Shown here: in pieces, positions 43,601 to 55,116 of the stretch
How positions within the stretch are numbered: position 1 is the stretch's first letter
How the letters are laid out: each line of letters opens with the position of its first letter
Source of the DNA: Symsagittifera roscoffensis
Lineage: Eukaryota; Xenacoelomorpha; Acoela; Convolutidae
Assembly: GCF_963678635.1 (NCBI RefSeq)
Contig: NC_087069.1
Span: 19,630,660-19,694,659 of the forward strand
Length of the DNA stretch: 64,000 nucleotides
Reading direction: 5' to 3'
The notes under the pieces: generated by a model
Databases searched by the model: none
The model's input: the letters and a program-made list of their open reading frames with translations, nothing else
What the model was told of the DNA's origin: nothing
Translations under genes and position numbers: made by a program

Positions 43601-43917
43601 CTTGGGGCAGCAGAACGAAGCCTGGGACGGTACAAAGAAGAGTAGAGACGGTAATTGGAAGTCTTGGGACGGTATAAAAATTGAAGTAAAATTACAATAA
43701 ATGTTTCAAGACAGAATTAAGACAGAACAAGACTAATCGGAACCCGGTACGGTTGGGACCACAAATAAAGAAAGTTTCTCGAAGGTTTTAGAAAGAGAAC
43801 TGGAACAAGGTTTTTAACACGTTGTATAGAATTTGTTTCCACAAAATTTTTTTTATTCTCAGAATAGAATTGTGTATATAATAATATTGTACATAAGAAC
43901 AATTGTAAATAGAAATT

Positions 43918-46116
43918 ATGAGACGGAGTAGGGTACCGGTGCTCGAAAAAAGGTCAAGTGGGTCAAACACGAAATATAACTCATCGCTGCGCGGAACGAC
44001 ATCAAGGGGCCCAGGCAAAACAAAAAATAACTTTTCAGTTAGCATGGTCAGCACGAGGAGTGGCACCGAGAGCAAGACGCGAGAAGATGCGAGAGAAAAA
44101 CAGGTGGAGCCCACAATCGAAATCGACCTAGAGACACCAGACCAGAGCGTAGATGAACTGGAGAAAAAGACGACGGAGTCAACTCCAATGCCCAATGCAG
44201 AAGAACCAAACCCGAAACCCATAGAGTTCTCACCAATAGACAATGTTGAAGATGCAAGAGGCAACACCGAAGAAACGGTAAAAGAAGACTCTCAAGTAAA
44301 AAAGACATCTTTTACAGAAAGGTTGGCGATGATGGTCGGAATAAAAACGAAAGAAAACATAACTGAAGAACCAAAAGCTGAAAGAGCACGAACATTTGGG
44401 ACAGTGAGCACGAAGACGACAGAAGACAATCCAAGAGAGGAACAAAACAAAACAGAGGCTACGGCCGAAGACAGACCGACGGCTGACCATGAAGAGGCTA
44501 CTATTGAGCTAGGTGACTTGATGGCGAAACTGAATCAGATCGACAAAAAACTGAAGCACAGCGAAGAGGACAGAGAAGTGATAAGAAAAAAATTAAGATA
44601 CAACAAACACGAGTATCAGGATAGTTATTTTAACCTGGCTAAGGCAACAGATGAGAGACTCAAGGAGATGTCAGACAAGGTAGAAGCCACCAATGAAGAA
44701 CGAGATAAGAACATCAAAAAAGATATGCAACAGTTGAAAAACCGATATGATGATGTCAACAGCCAATTAGGTAGCCTGGAAAAGAGAATGGACACAATGA
44801 GCAAAAATCAGGCCGAAAGTTCGTGTGCAATACAGGCGAAATTGGATGCAATCTTGAGAAATTCTACCTCACAAGAAAGACCGGCAGCGGATCGCACGCA
44901 AGGCACCAGAGTTGACTTTGTGGAACCACAAAGGAGCAAACGGCAATCGACACCATTGCCCCTAACCCGGGATACGGCGAGCATAGCACCAACAGCTGCT
45001 AAAACAATCATGAAGCATGGAACGTCATGCACAACGAGTGGCCCGGGGGACTCAACAGCTAACAGCAACGCAGGTCCGGATGCTATGACATGGGCAAGCA
45101 CTTGGGAGATGATGAACAGGACTCTAGAGGCCTTCGCCACGAGGAACACTGACTCGAGTGTTAGGAGGGACGGAAAATCAAGAAAAACTTTCAAGAAGCC
45201 AAAGGAATTCAAAGACGACTCCGATGGATGCATCGACACTTGGGTGGAAGTGATGAGATTACACCTAGAGCAAGATAACTTAAATGATTAAAGACAAGCA
45301 TGCACAGCCATACTCAGCAACTTAGAAGGCACATCATTAAAATGCGTGGTCGCAAAGAAAGAAGAAGAACGCGACACCGCGGACAAGATCTTCGAGATAT
45401 TGCTGAATCGATTTGGGTCAGGCATGAAGGATCACCAAGCGATGATGCGATTTGAAAAGAGAAGGCAAAGGGATGACGAGTCAATAGATCGGTTCCTAGA
45501 TAATCTCGAGAGCTTGAGAAGAAGGAGTGACCCAGAGGAGTCGACAAACAGAAGAAACTTTAGCATTGCCTCGAAGTTCATTGATGGGGTAAAAAGTGAC
45601 GACTTAAGGACAATGTTAGCAACATACTACACATTGTCGAAGGACAGCGCACCAAACCCAGAAGAAATGAGACAGAAATCAAGGGAATACATGCTGATGA
45701 AGCCCAAGAAATACTCATATTCAGAAAACAGGAACACGCAAGGGGGAGGCCAACCCCAGAGGTCATCATGGTACAAACCTAGAGATGATATGGACAAGCG
45801 CAGATCATGCGCGAACTGCGGGTCAGCGGATCACCACGTGGCTGACTGCACAACGTACAAACAAGGCATGAAGAGCCTAGGATACGCACCGGATGAGGAG
45901 GACATGAGCCAGATGGAGGAACACGAGTACTATAGTGGCTTTATCATCAAGATAGGCGCTAGATGCTTCTTCTGTAACCAGGAGGGGCACTTTAGAATGG
46001 ATTGTCCCTTGTTCTGGGAAGCGGTCAAGGACCAGAGTCACCCCAAACATAAGCTGGCATTAGCAGCGGTGCAGAATCAGCGGAACAGGCAAACGAGTTT
46101 GAATCGAGGAACTTAG
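43918..46116 (+). pseudogene. gag: Gag of giant element, interrupted by an in-frame TAA
   Basis: The ATG at 43918 opens 457 codons to a TAA at 45289-45291. The same frame continues through 45292-46116 with clear Gag features, so the stop breaks Gag. The N-terminal third is Glu/Thr/Lys-rich. A coiled-coil-like helical part lies at about 44,500-44,830. The capsid-like region spans about 45,150-45,700, across the stop. Two CX2CX4HX4C zinc knuckles lie near 45,810-45,851 and 45,964-46,005. Gag would bind and package the RNA. The pol frame overlaps the 3' end in the -1 frame. Confidence 0.85.
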
Positions 46117-46133
46117 GAGCACCAAGCACGGAA

Positions 46134-48152
46134 TTGCCAACGAAGACAGTGAAAGCTGTAACACATGTTAATGGTGCGATAGAATCCGCGGCCGAGATTT
46201 CTCTAGAGATAAATTATGAGAAAGCGGCGACGGAAGCAATTGCCAAAGTGAAACAGGATCTGGCTGCGAAAGAAATAGAGCAACGACTAAAGCTGGAAAT
46301 CGAAAGACAGAATTTTAACGAAGCATTAACAGGATCGAACCCAACACCAGAGTCTGTACAGGGCTCAACAAAAATCGGGAATTGTAACACTGTAAAACTG
46401 GTGACGGGAAAGCCATTCGGCATATCAAGAATCGGGGCTAGAATAATGTCGATAATCACAGTGGGCGGCCACGAGGTAACCAGAAACTTGAGCGAACCGA
46501 GCGACCAGACAATAATGCACATTGACGTGTACGCAGATTACTTGAGTTGTATAAGCCCACAAACGACTTCTAGAGCGTTGAGAGCACTACTCACAAGAGG
46601 GGGCAGCAAGTCAGTACGTGTTGATAACAGGTATACTGAAGCTTATGGTCCACACGAGGTGATGCTAAATATAGATGGGATCAACATCTATACAAAGACA
46701 ATGATAACATGTGACGAAGACCTAATTGGGCAAATCTACGTAGGGAAAGAAGAGTTGAAAGTGAGATCGATTGGACACTGCGCCATGCTTGAAGAAGATG
46801 CAATGCACATCGGGACAGAGGCAGATGTGACAGGGCACGTGCTAGATATAAGTGGCAAAAAGACTCAGTTGCGTGGGTTACTTGATACGGGAGCAGTCTT
46901 GAGCGTCATACCAATCGAAACTTGGGAAAGGGTGGGCTTTGACAAGGTTGACTTGATAGACTCCAGAATACGGCTGTCAGCCGCAAACAAAGGGGCCCTT
47001 CGGGTGCTGGGCAGGACGCCGATAATAGCCCTCAATTTGGGGGAACGTAACCTGTGGATGAGCTTTATCGTGGTAGAAAACCTAGATGAATCTGACCAAT
47101 TCATTTTGGGCAGAGATTTCATCAGGAATTTCGACGTAACGATTGATCTAAATAACGCAATGTTCAGGATACGGAACCCGGATAGGAGGTACGCAATCAA
47201 ACCGGTAAATTTAATAATGGCAAATGAAAACAAAGCACCGGTATTCTCCAGTAGGAGGGTGAGGCTAAAAGCTAATGAAGCGGCAATCGTAAGCTTGAGG
47301 ATGAAAAATTACAATGAACTAAGTGACAACAAGCAAAAGTGTATAGTTCCGAACCCTAATAGTCAAAGTGCTGCTGTTTTAGGAAGATCATTCTCGATAA
47401 CGAAGAGCGGCCTCTGCGTCAGTGTCTTGTTGAATACCCTTGATATACCGATCACGATACAGAGAGGGAGGAAACTGGGATATGCTTTACCGGTTAAAAC
47501 TCGATATGAAATGATTGAGAACTCAAAACAAAATGAAGTTGTTGATTGTCCCAATCACAGGGACAAAATTTGTATCTTGAGACGATTGCAGAAAATAAAA
47601 GATTCTTCAGGTCTTATTAAATCACTTAAGTCAGGAACGGACGATGGGCTGTCGAGCTGTTCAAACTTTCCAGAGCGACCCATACTAGATGAAATGCAAA
47701 CTGATAAACCGGTTCTGCCGGAGATTGAACATTTGAGGGGCAAACTGAAAGATGAACAGCTCGAAGCCATCAAGGACGTACTAGAGCGGAACGAGGAAGT
47801 TTTCTCGAGGCATAAGGCGGATATCGGGTGTTGTAATTTTGTTGAGCATGAAATAGAACTAGAGGAAAACGCGGTACCACACAGGGAGGGGGCGAGGCGC
47901 ATGACCCCACACAAATCGGACGCGTGTAGAAAAGAAATCGAGACGTTACTAGAGTATGACATGATAGAACCATCCAAGTCACCGTGGGCGTGTGGAGTAG
48001 TGATGGCCAAAAAGAAAGGCGACCAGTTGAGGTTTTGTTGTGACTTTCGATACCTGAACTCCGTCACGGTGAAGGATGCCTATCCCATACCTAGAATTGA
48101 TGAGAGCCTCTCGAAGTTAGGTGATGCAAAATTTTTTACTACTCTTGATTAA
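46134..48152 (+). pseudogene. pol: Pol of giant element: protease and N-terminal RT
   Basis: The frame opens upstream of 46,134, overlapping gag in the -1 frame, and has no ATG there. This suggests Gag-Pol frameshifting in the ancestor. Protease has Asp-Thr-Gly-Ala near 46,881-46,892. RT fingers and palm start near 47,700. The frame meets a TAA at 48150-48152 exactly in the conserved Thr-Thr-Leu-Asp block, and the same frame continues after it, so RT is truncated in the palm. Confidence 0.88.
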
Positions 48153-48722
48153 GGCTCGGCCTTTTGGCAGGTACTACTAAAGAAGCAAGACAGGGACAAG
48201 ACAGGGTTCGCCTGCGAGTTGGGTCTGTTTCAATGGAAACGGATGCCGTTTGGACTCTGCAATGCCACAGCCACGTTTCAGCGGTTGATGGCACACGCGC
48301 TGATAGGTGTGACGAAGAAGTATGGCAACCTGGTAATGTGCTACGTGTATGACGTGGTAATAGCAACGCCAACACTAGAAGACCCCATTGAGAGACTTGA
48401 CGAGGTGTTCGCGTGCATGAAAAGATCGGGGCTAAAGTGTAAACCATCAAAGTGAGAGACACTCAAGGACTCAATAAAATATTTGGGCAGGATGGTAGAC
48501 AAGCACGGCATCAGACCTGATCCAGACGCCGTGGAAGCAGTCCTAACCTGGAAATCACCGAAGACAGAGCACCAGTTGATGAGCTTCCTGGGTTTCGCTA
48601 ACTATTATAGGGAATTCATCAAAGGCTATGCGGACAAGGTATACCCGATGCAACAATTAATCGACACAAGGGCAAGAAGTTCACGTGGAACAACGCGGCA
48701 GAAGAGTCATTCCAGAGAATAA
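48153..48722 (+). pseudogene. pol: Pol of giant element: RT palm and thumb remnants
   Basis: The frame follows the TAA. It carries conserved RT palm blocks (Met-Pro-Phe-Gly-Leu at 48,243-48,257). At 48,342-48,353 the catalytic box reads Tyr-Val-Tyr-Asp, with TAT in place of the first Asp codon, so polymerase activity should be lost. A TGA at 48453-48455 breaks the frame again. The thumb and connection follow until a frameshift near 48,665-48,680. Confidence 0.87.
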
Positions 48723-48754
48723 AGAAAGAGCTATGTGAGGCACCAGTACTGGGT

Positions 48755-50815
48755 ATGCCGACTGAGAAGGGGATGTCCGTGCTGGACACGGATGCGTCGG
48801 TAGTCGCGATTTCTGGGATTCTCCATCAAGAACAAGAATGGAATGGGAAGACAGTCTTGAGACCAATAGCATACGGGAGCAAAGTCCTAAGTGACACAGA
48901 AATGAAGTACGGAGCACCGAAAGCAGAGATGTTCGCAGTGGTCACCTTTGTCGAGAAATACAGAGCATACCTAGGCAGTGAGCCCTTCAAGCTGCGAGTC
49001 GACAACCGAGCACTAAGCTGGCTGAAAACGTACTCATTGGACCAAAGCTATATTGGGAGGTGGATAGTTCGCTTGGACGGATACAACATGATAATTGAGC
49101 ACAGAACACGGGATAAACATCAAAACGCCGACAGCTTGAGTAAGAAGACGGAGTTCTACGAGAGACAAGAACAAAGAGAGGCAGACAGACCTGAAATCAA
49201 AGAGGGCTTCTCCTTCATGGACAAGGAAACGTATGACAGTCTTCCACTCACAAGATGGCTGGACAAATCAGGCAAACCGATTGAAGATCATCCCGAATTA
49301 CCAAAAGAGCCTCTTGAAAAAACCATCTTGAAGAAGAGCAGAAGGATCCCGATAGAGGTAATACTCAAGTCGAAGATCGTGAGGGAAACACTTAAGGCAA
49401 AAGGCTATGATCTTAACCAGGTAGAAGCGGGAGCTGCACAGATAGATGATGACTTAATGAGGTTGCTCGAGAAACTATCAGATGATAAGCCCGTGATCCA
49501 AGGGAAGGGTCAGGAGGCACCGGAACTAACTATACTTCGGAGAGAAGAAACAGCGAACAATACTGACTCCTCAAAAGGAAGCGTCACTGATAGCAAAGAT
49601 ATTGTGCGATCACTAGTTGAAAAAGTCCCCGAAAATATTCTGGAGCAGACAAAAGTCAGGAGTAAGAAAGTGACATTCAAAGAAGGAACTGAACACCTGG
49701 GACTAGATCAAGAGTCCGGGGAGTGGTCCAGGTTCAAAGAAGAAGAGGTACCCGAAAAAGGAAAATTGTCCGGGGAGCGTGAAGAATGGGATGAAGACTC
49801 GGATGAGAGCAGCGAAGGCCAAGACAGTCTGTGCATGATATTAGCGGAAGAGAAGACAAGGCACCACGACAGGGAGTTACAAACTGACCCATCTTCAGGA
49901 ACGTACAATCTGGACATACAAGAGGTACGAGGTGGTGAAGAACTTGAGAAAATTGCGGTTTCAAGAAAGCCATTCAGGGAACTATCGTGCAACTCAAACG
50001 TCAGAACGAATCTGGTACCAGAAGACGACATGAAAATCGTGAAAAGGATGATATGCGTGAAACTGAGTGATGACATCCACAACCCTGGTGAGATGAGTGG
50101 ACAGATCATGGCGCTAAAGGAGCATGTCAAGGCGAGATATAGGCTGTCAGACCTAATAAGAGCCCAGAAGAATGACAAAATGACAAGTAATCTCTCCAAA
50201 TGGATCCAGGCGGGGGTCAAGGAGAAGGGGGAACTTGAGGAAGACAGCTACAAGATCTTGAGCCAGTTTTACAAAGAAAAGAAAGACTTACTTTATCACA
50301 CAGCTGATGGGGTGGTAGCGTGCAAGAGGAAAGATGAGGAAAAGGCATTACACATACACAACCTCATCATACTACCGCAATTGTACCAAACGGAGGTGCT
50401 CTTCAGATCACACGACCAGATGGGCCACCAGGGGATAGATAAAGTACAACAGAGGATACTTCATAGGTTTGATTGGCCGGGAATGAGAAAAGCTTGCGAG
50501 AGATGGGTGAATGCCTGCCTAGCATGCCTTCAAGTAAAAGACCCAAGGAAGATGAAGTTTCCACTCAAGTCTGTCGAGAGTTCGGAATTCAATGAAGTGG
50601 TGCAGATAGACCATCAGAAAATCTGCATGACGGAGTCGGGTTATAACCAAATACTAGTTATAATAGATCACTTCACAAAGTTGGCGGAAGCGGTTCCGTG
50701 CCAGACAGCCTCAGCCGAGGAGACATGTGATCATCTGATAACGCATTGGATATCGCGGTATGGTTGTCCAATGACTTTCCAGTCGGACACCTCAAAGCTT
50801 TTGTGGGGGACTTGA
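48755..50815 (+). pseudogene. pol: Pol of giant element: RNase H and N-terminal integrase
   Basis: The frame after the shift starts in RNase H, with Asp in Asp-Thr-Asp-Ala-Ser near 48,790, Glu near 48,928 and Asp in Val-Asp-Asn-Arg near 49,000. A long acidic linker (about 49,200-50,100) separates RNase H from integrase and is unusual in length. The integrase HHCC zinc module lies at about 50,411-50,530 and the first core Asp near 50,609. The frame runs out shortly after the second core Asp (Gln-Ser-Asp near 50,784) because of a frameshift. Confidence 0.87.
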
Positions 50816-52173
50816 CAAAAGAATTGATGAAGAGATCGCACATTGCTCAAGCACACTCGACGACCTATCATCCACAGACCAATGGGTTGGTAGAGAGACA
50901 GAACAGGACACTGGTCAACATGTTAAGGGTGTACTGCTCAAGATACATGACAGACTGGGACAAATACCTGCCACAGGTAGTAGGAGCCTATAACAGTACT
51001 CAACACTCAACGACGGGCATCAGTCCTTTCATGATGTTGACGGGCAGGGAGAGGGCAATGCCTCTAACATTCTTCTACCCGGAATACGAGGGGAACAGGA
51101 CGTCGCCTCAAGCATACGTGAAGGAAGCGATCAAAAGACAACAAGAGCTAAACGAGCTATGTAGGAGGAATACGGCGCAAGCGCAAATGAGGCAACGCAA
51201 GAATTATGACGAAAAAATATTACAAGCAAAGCCATACGAAGTGGGCCAATACGTGTGGGTCTTCCAAAATGTCATACCGCCTAAGGGAATAAAGAAACTA
51301 CTCAAGAAGTGGAGAGGACCGTTCATGATAACGGAAGTACATCAAAAAGGACGGCTCTATCGTTTGAGTACTGGGCGAGCAGCGCATTACGAAAATCTGA
51401 AGCCTCACGTCCCGTCCCCGGAAGACTGGTGCCTACCGAAAGACATGGAGGGTCTTGAGTATCTGGTGGTAGAGCCAGCGTGTGAAGTGAACGAAAAAGG
51501 CACCAAAGAGAAAAATGATGGTAATGAGAGCTTGAGTTTGGACGACAATGAAAAGATAGGAGTGGAGTCTGATGCAGGATCATTTGTAGAAGAAGACTGG
51601 AATGACCCGGAACAAGATGAGGTGCCGAAGTGGATGGAGCCGGATCGACCAACACCACCGGAAACCAGGACTGGCAATCGTAAACGCACCGGCATGAGGT
51701 ACAACAGGTACGGGGATGACTTCTTGATCGATAAGATACAGCCAGACAAATTGGGCGAGGAACTACTGAGTGCAGGCGAACTGGAAGCCGGAGAGGAATG
51801 GCAGGTCATTGACGATGGTGGACATTATCCGCAGGATGATTACTCGACGCCAGAATTGGAGACGGATCTCGAACAGAGTGAGATAGAGAGGAGGGAGAAC
51901 ACGAACTTGAGGATACTAGAGTGGATGCGCGATGTCAAAGACGAGAGCCGCGGAAGACAAAGCATTCAACAAGTCGATGTATCAGCGGCAAATTACATGA
52001 AGACAGAAGACCCTCTTTTCGGATGGACGGCAACAGACAGGCCACTGGACATTCCTCAGGACAATTCAGACCCGACAACATCGACGGGGACGTCGATAAA
52101 TATTTTTGTCCGGGGAGTGGGGGTAGGACTTACCCACACCGAAAATTTGATGATAAAGAAGCTCAAGGATTGA
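50746..52173 (+). pseudogene. pol: Pol of giant element: C-terminal integrase
   Basis: The real continuation starts near 50,790 in this frame, and the first 15 codons overlap the previous ORF out of frame. The core Glu lies in Asn-Gly-Leu-Val-Glu-Arg near 50,883-50,900. The C-terminal module with Gly-Pro-Phe (near 51,316) and a basic Lys-Lys-Trp-Arg stretch follows. An acidic tail of about 250 residues has no recognised domain. The stop overlaps the macro-domain frame. Confidence 0.86.
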
Positions 52174-52721
52174 GAGAAACAAGCCAATTGGAACTGGAGG
52201 AAGAAGAGCCAGAGCCTACCATAGGTCGGAATTTCAAAACGAAATTCGAAATACCCAATGAATACTCGGAGAACATCATGATAACGGATAGCGACTTCAT
52301 CCTGTCAAACAGGACCAGCGCGATCTGCATCACGGCGGACATGAGTTTCGAATCAAGATTGGAAGCTGACTTCAAAAGAGAGTACCAGAATGTAGAGTTT
52401 CTGTTTAGACAGAGACCAGGACTGGGAGGGATGGCAGCGCTTCCACCGTCAGTGGCACAAGTCCCGGGCAAATATCTGTGCTTCCTAGTAACGAGGGTCA
52501 ATGACAGGAACACAATTGATCCCGAACACGTGATATTGGCACTAACAAGACTACGCGACTTCATGATTGAGAGAGGAATAGTGGAGGTCTCAATGCCGGT
52601 GTACGACCCAAACAGGGGCAAACTGAGCTCGAGGGAATTGTACGCTATCCTACATGTAGTCTTCGCGGAAACTGAGATAATGGTGTATCTGCACAAGAAA
52701 TACTACTTGAGCATCGCCTGA
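51921..52721 (+). CDS. Macro-domain-like segment downstream of integrase
   Basis: The first 65 or so codons overlap the pol tail out of frame and are probably not real. From about 52,218 to the TGA at 52,719 the product has a macro-domain-like pattern. A Thr-Ala-Asp-Met strand precedes a Phe-Lys-Arg-Glu-Tyr helix. Next is a Tyr-Leu-Cys-Phe-Leu-Val-Thr strand, a helix, then a Val-Ser-Met-Pro-Val strand and a final Ile-Met-Val-Tyr strand. The Gly-rich ligand loops of active macro domains are poorly kept, so ADP-ribose binding or hydrolysis is uncertain. With no ATG before the domain it was probably joined to Pol, or made from a spliced mRNA. Confidence 0.55.
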   Translation: MDARCQRREPRKTKHSTSRCISGKLHEDRRPSFRMDGNRQATGHSSGQFRPDNIDGDVDKYFCPGSGGRTYPHRKFDDKEAQGLRETSQLELEEEEPEPTIGRNFKTKFEIPNEYSENIMITDSDFILSNRTSAICITADMSFESRLEADFKREYQNVEFLFRQRPGLGGMAALPPSVAQVPGKYLCFLVTRVNDRNTIDPEHVILALTRLRDFMIERGIVEVSMPVYDPNRGKLSSRELYAILHVVFAETEIMVYLHKKYYLSIA

Positions 52722-53210
52722 GTTGGGGATACGGGGGTCTCAAATCGGGCGTGAGGGAGGAGTCTTGGGGTGCGGCGCAGGTAAAGGGATCTTAAGATGT
52801 GATTGGCATGACAATTGGATTTTTAAAAAAAGAATTAACGGTGCTAAAACATAAAATGAATCTGCATGCTTTTAAGGAAATTCCAATTGAATTGTTTTAA
52901 GTGAAAGGAGAATGATAAGATTTTAACCATACTGGTGAAAAGGGGGGTCTCTAGGTTAGAGACATGACGTTAAGTTTTAATATGGTTTCTGTTTTCAGAT
53001 GAAGTTTAAAAAACAAAGTTGAAAATCCAACTATACTCAAGCGAGAAACAGAGAGAGAAATCTTGATTGAACTCGTGATAATCGGCACTTACAGCAAGTG
53101 TTTGCAAGGGAACATTTCTAGAGAATTCTTGAGTTGGGTAATACCTGAGTCGGTAAGGTAACTCTTGAGCTGGTTAACACATACCTGTATACATCCCGAG
53201 GTCACAAAGA
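52722..53210 (+). other. Spacer between pol/macro and the SGNH ORF
   Basis: AT-richer non-coding sequence with a good splice-acceptor-like TTTCTGTTTTCAG ending at 52,998. With donors in the leader, this could make a spliced mRNA for the downstream ORFs. Confidence 0.4.
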
Positions 53211-55104
53211 ATGGCAGACCGATTCTGGAAATCCATGCCCACGGCCCTGAAGAAGCCTACTCTTGATGAGCTGTACAGACGCCTGAGAGACCTGGACTAT
53301 ACCCAGATAGACGAGAGAATGGCGGTAATGCTGAATGCCATCCTCCAGTTGGAAGACCAGGGTGAATGCAGGGAGTCTGCGACGGAGGCTGTCTTGATGA
53401 TCGGCTACACCACCGAGGGTATATCGAACCAAGAACAGACCAGATGGTTGTCATGGAACGTGGATAGAGGAGTAAGGGGCTTTGACTTGGCAAGGAATCC
53501 TGGCCTGAGTAACAACACTGAATTTGGCGCAGGGAATTCCCACTACCAGCTAGGCCAACAGCAAGACCTACAGGCCAGGGCTCGAGTAGGGTGCCGTCGA
53601 TGACGCGAGCGCAACGACGACCGAGGCATATCCGGATCTGGGTGTTCTAAAGAAAGAGCTCGAGAAGGCGCAGAAGGAAAGGAACAAGGCGAACCTCGAT
53701 CGGGATCAGGCAAAGCTGGATCGGGAGAAGGTTCAGCTGGAGAGAGACCAGGCAGTCAACGAGCGAGATCAGACTCTGAGGTTGCTTGAGATGCTAAAAG
53801 CTGAACATCAGCAGGAACTAAGGGTGCGGGAGAACGCCGCGAATCGTGATCAACTGAAGTCGGAGTTGGAGAGAATAGAACAGCGACAACGCGAGCTAGA
53901 CGCACAGAAGGGAGCCAGGCCAAAGGAGCGAGTGGTTACCAGCTCGAGGCCAGAGTCGCGCATGGAGGTGGATGAAGCTCCCAGGGCAAGAGGACGGTTC
54001 AACCTTGACCGCGAGGCCCGAGAACACATGAGTGAAGGGTTGGAAGTCTGGATACCGAATGACGCAACGTCTTCCTTGCGTAGCCTAGAGACGCAACCCG
54101 TACGTCCACTGATGGATGTGGTGCTGCCGGGATATACCCCAACCTCGACCTCGAGTGACAGTTATGTGAGCGGCGGTTCATCGCGCCTCAAAGAGCTAGG
54201 CGAGAAATTACGGCAGAAAAGTCATGAAAGATCGGCAAGACCGGAGCTTCCCCCAACTTGGAGGGAACAGCCGGTCAGGAGCGTCGTGATCTCGAGTTAT
54301 AAGAAAAATACAGAGAAGAGGTACCACAGGCACAATCGGCTGGATTGGAGTGCGGAACAGGGAGCCAGGAGGGACTGCTTCCATGATGCAGCCTGGGTGG
54401 AGTATTTTTCGCCACCTCGTGTGCCAGAGGGTGCAGTTCACCTAATCGTAGGGGACAGCCTGGTGCGGGTGTTGACCCGGATCCAATCGCATTGGCAGAC
54501 AGGAATCTTGAGTTTCGCTGGAGCTGCCACGCCACAGATGTTGGCAACCCTTGACATGCTAGGGATGACTAAAGTATACACGGTGACCCTGATGATCGGG
54601 ACTAACGATGTGTCAAGGGGAGAAGCGAGGAAAATAACGAGGCTGCACGACAAGATGAGCTGCCTTCTTGAGGAGCTGAGGATCCAGATGGACCCCATCC
54701 TGCTGACGGTATGTACGGTCCCCTACAACATGATGTTTGATCAGCACGCCTTGGAGATGAACGAGAAGGTGCGGAACCTAAACAAGGTGATCCGAGACAT
54801 CCACCGGAAGAGTGTGCTCCCTGTCAGACTGTTGGACGTAGCGGAGCGCATGGAGAAAAAGGGATTCCCTGAAGACACCTCCAATGATGGAATCCATTTC
54901 GATAGGCCAAGGCGAGCGGAGTGGCTGAACGACGTCTTCCAAGAACACATAAACACGCTAGAGGCGGATCTGCTAGAGACAGCCCAATTCACATTAGGAC
55001 CACCTCCGAACCCACCATTCCTTGCCTCAAGGGCCTTGTCTGGTCGCTTGGGAACGAGAGTTGACACTAGAGACAGTTCGAGGAGCAACCAGACCCGATT
55101 GTAG
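53211..55104 (+). pseudogene. Coiled-coil plus SGNH (GDSL-like) hydrolase, one frameshift
   Basis: The ATG at 53211 codes a 130-codon N-terminal part. A frameshift near 53,590 separates it from the main frame, which ends at a TAG at 55,102. After a long charged coiled coil (about 53,640-53,930) and a linker comes an SGNH-type domain. Gly-Asp-Ser has Ser at 54,457, Gly-Thr-Asn-Asp has Asn at 54,604, and Asp-Gly-Ile-His has Asp at 54,886 and His at 54,895. The full catalytic set is present, so the ancestor was probably an esterase or deacylase. Esterase-like domains are known in ORF1 of some LINEs, but here the domain sits in the env position of an LTR element. Substrate unknown. Confidence 0.75.
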
Positions 55105-55116
55105 AGTGCCACGCCA

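Noticed and set aside
46040-46134. Specific gag-pol slippery heptamer
   Set aside because: The -1 overlap is visible, but no heptamer in the correct phase with a clear downstream structure could be identified.
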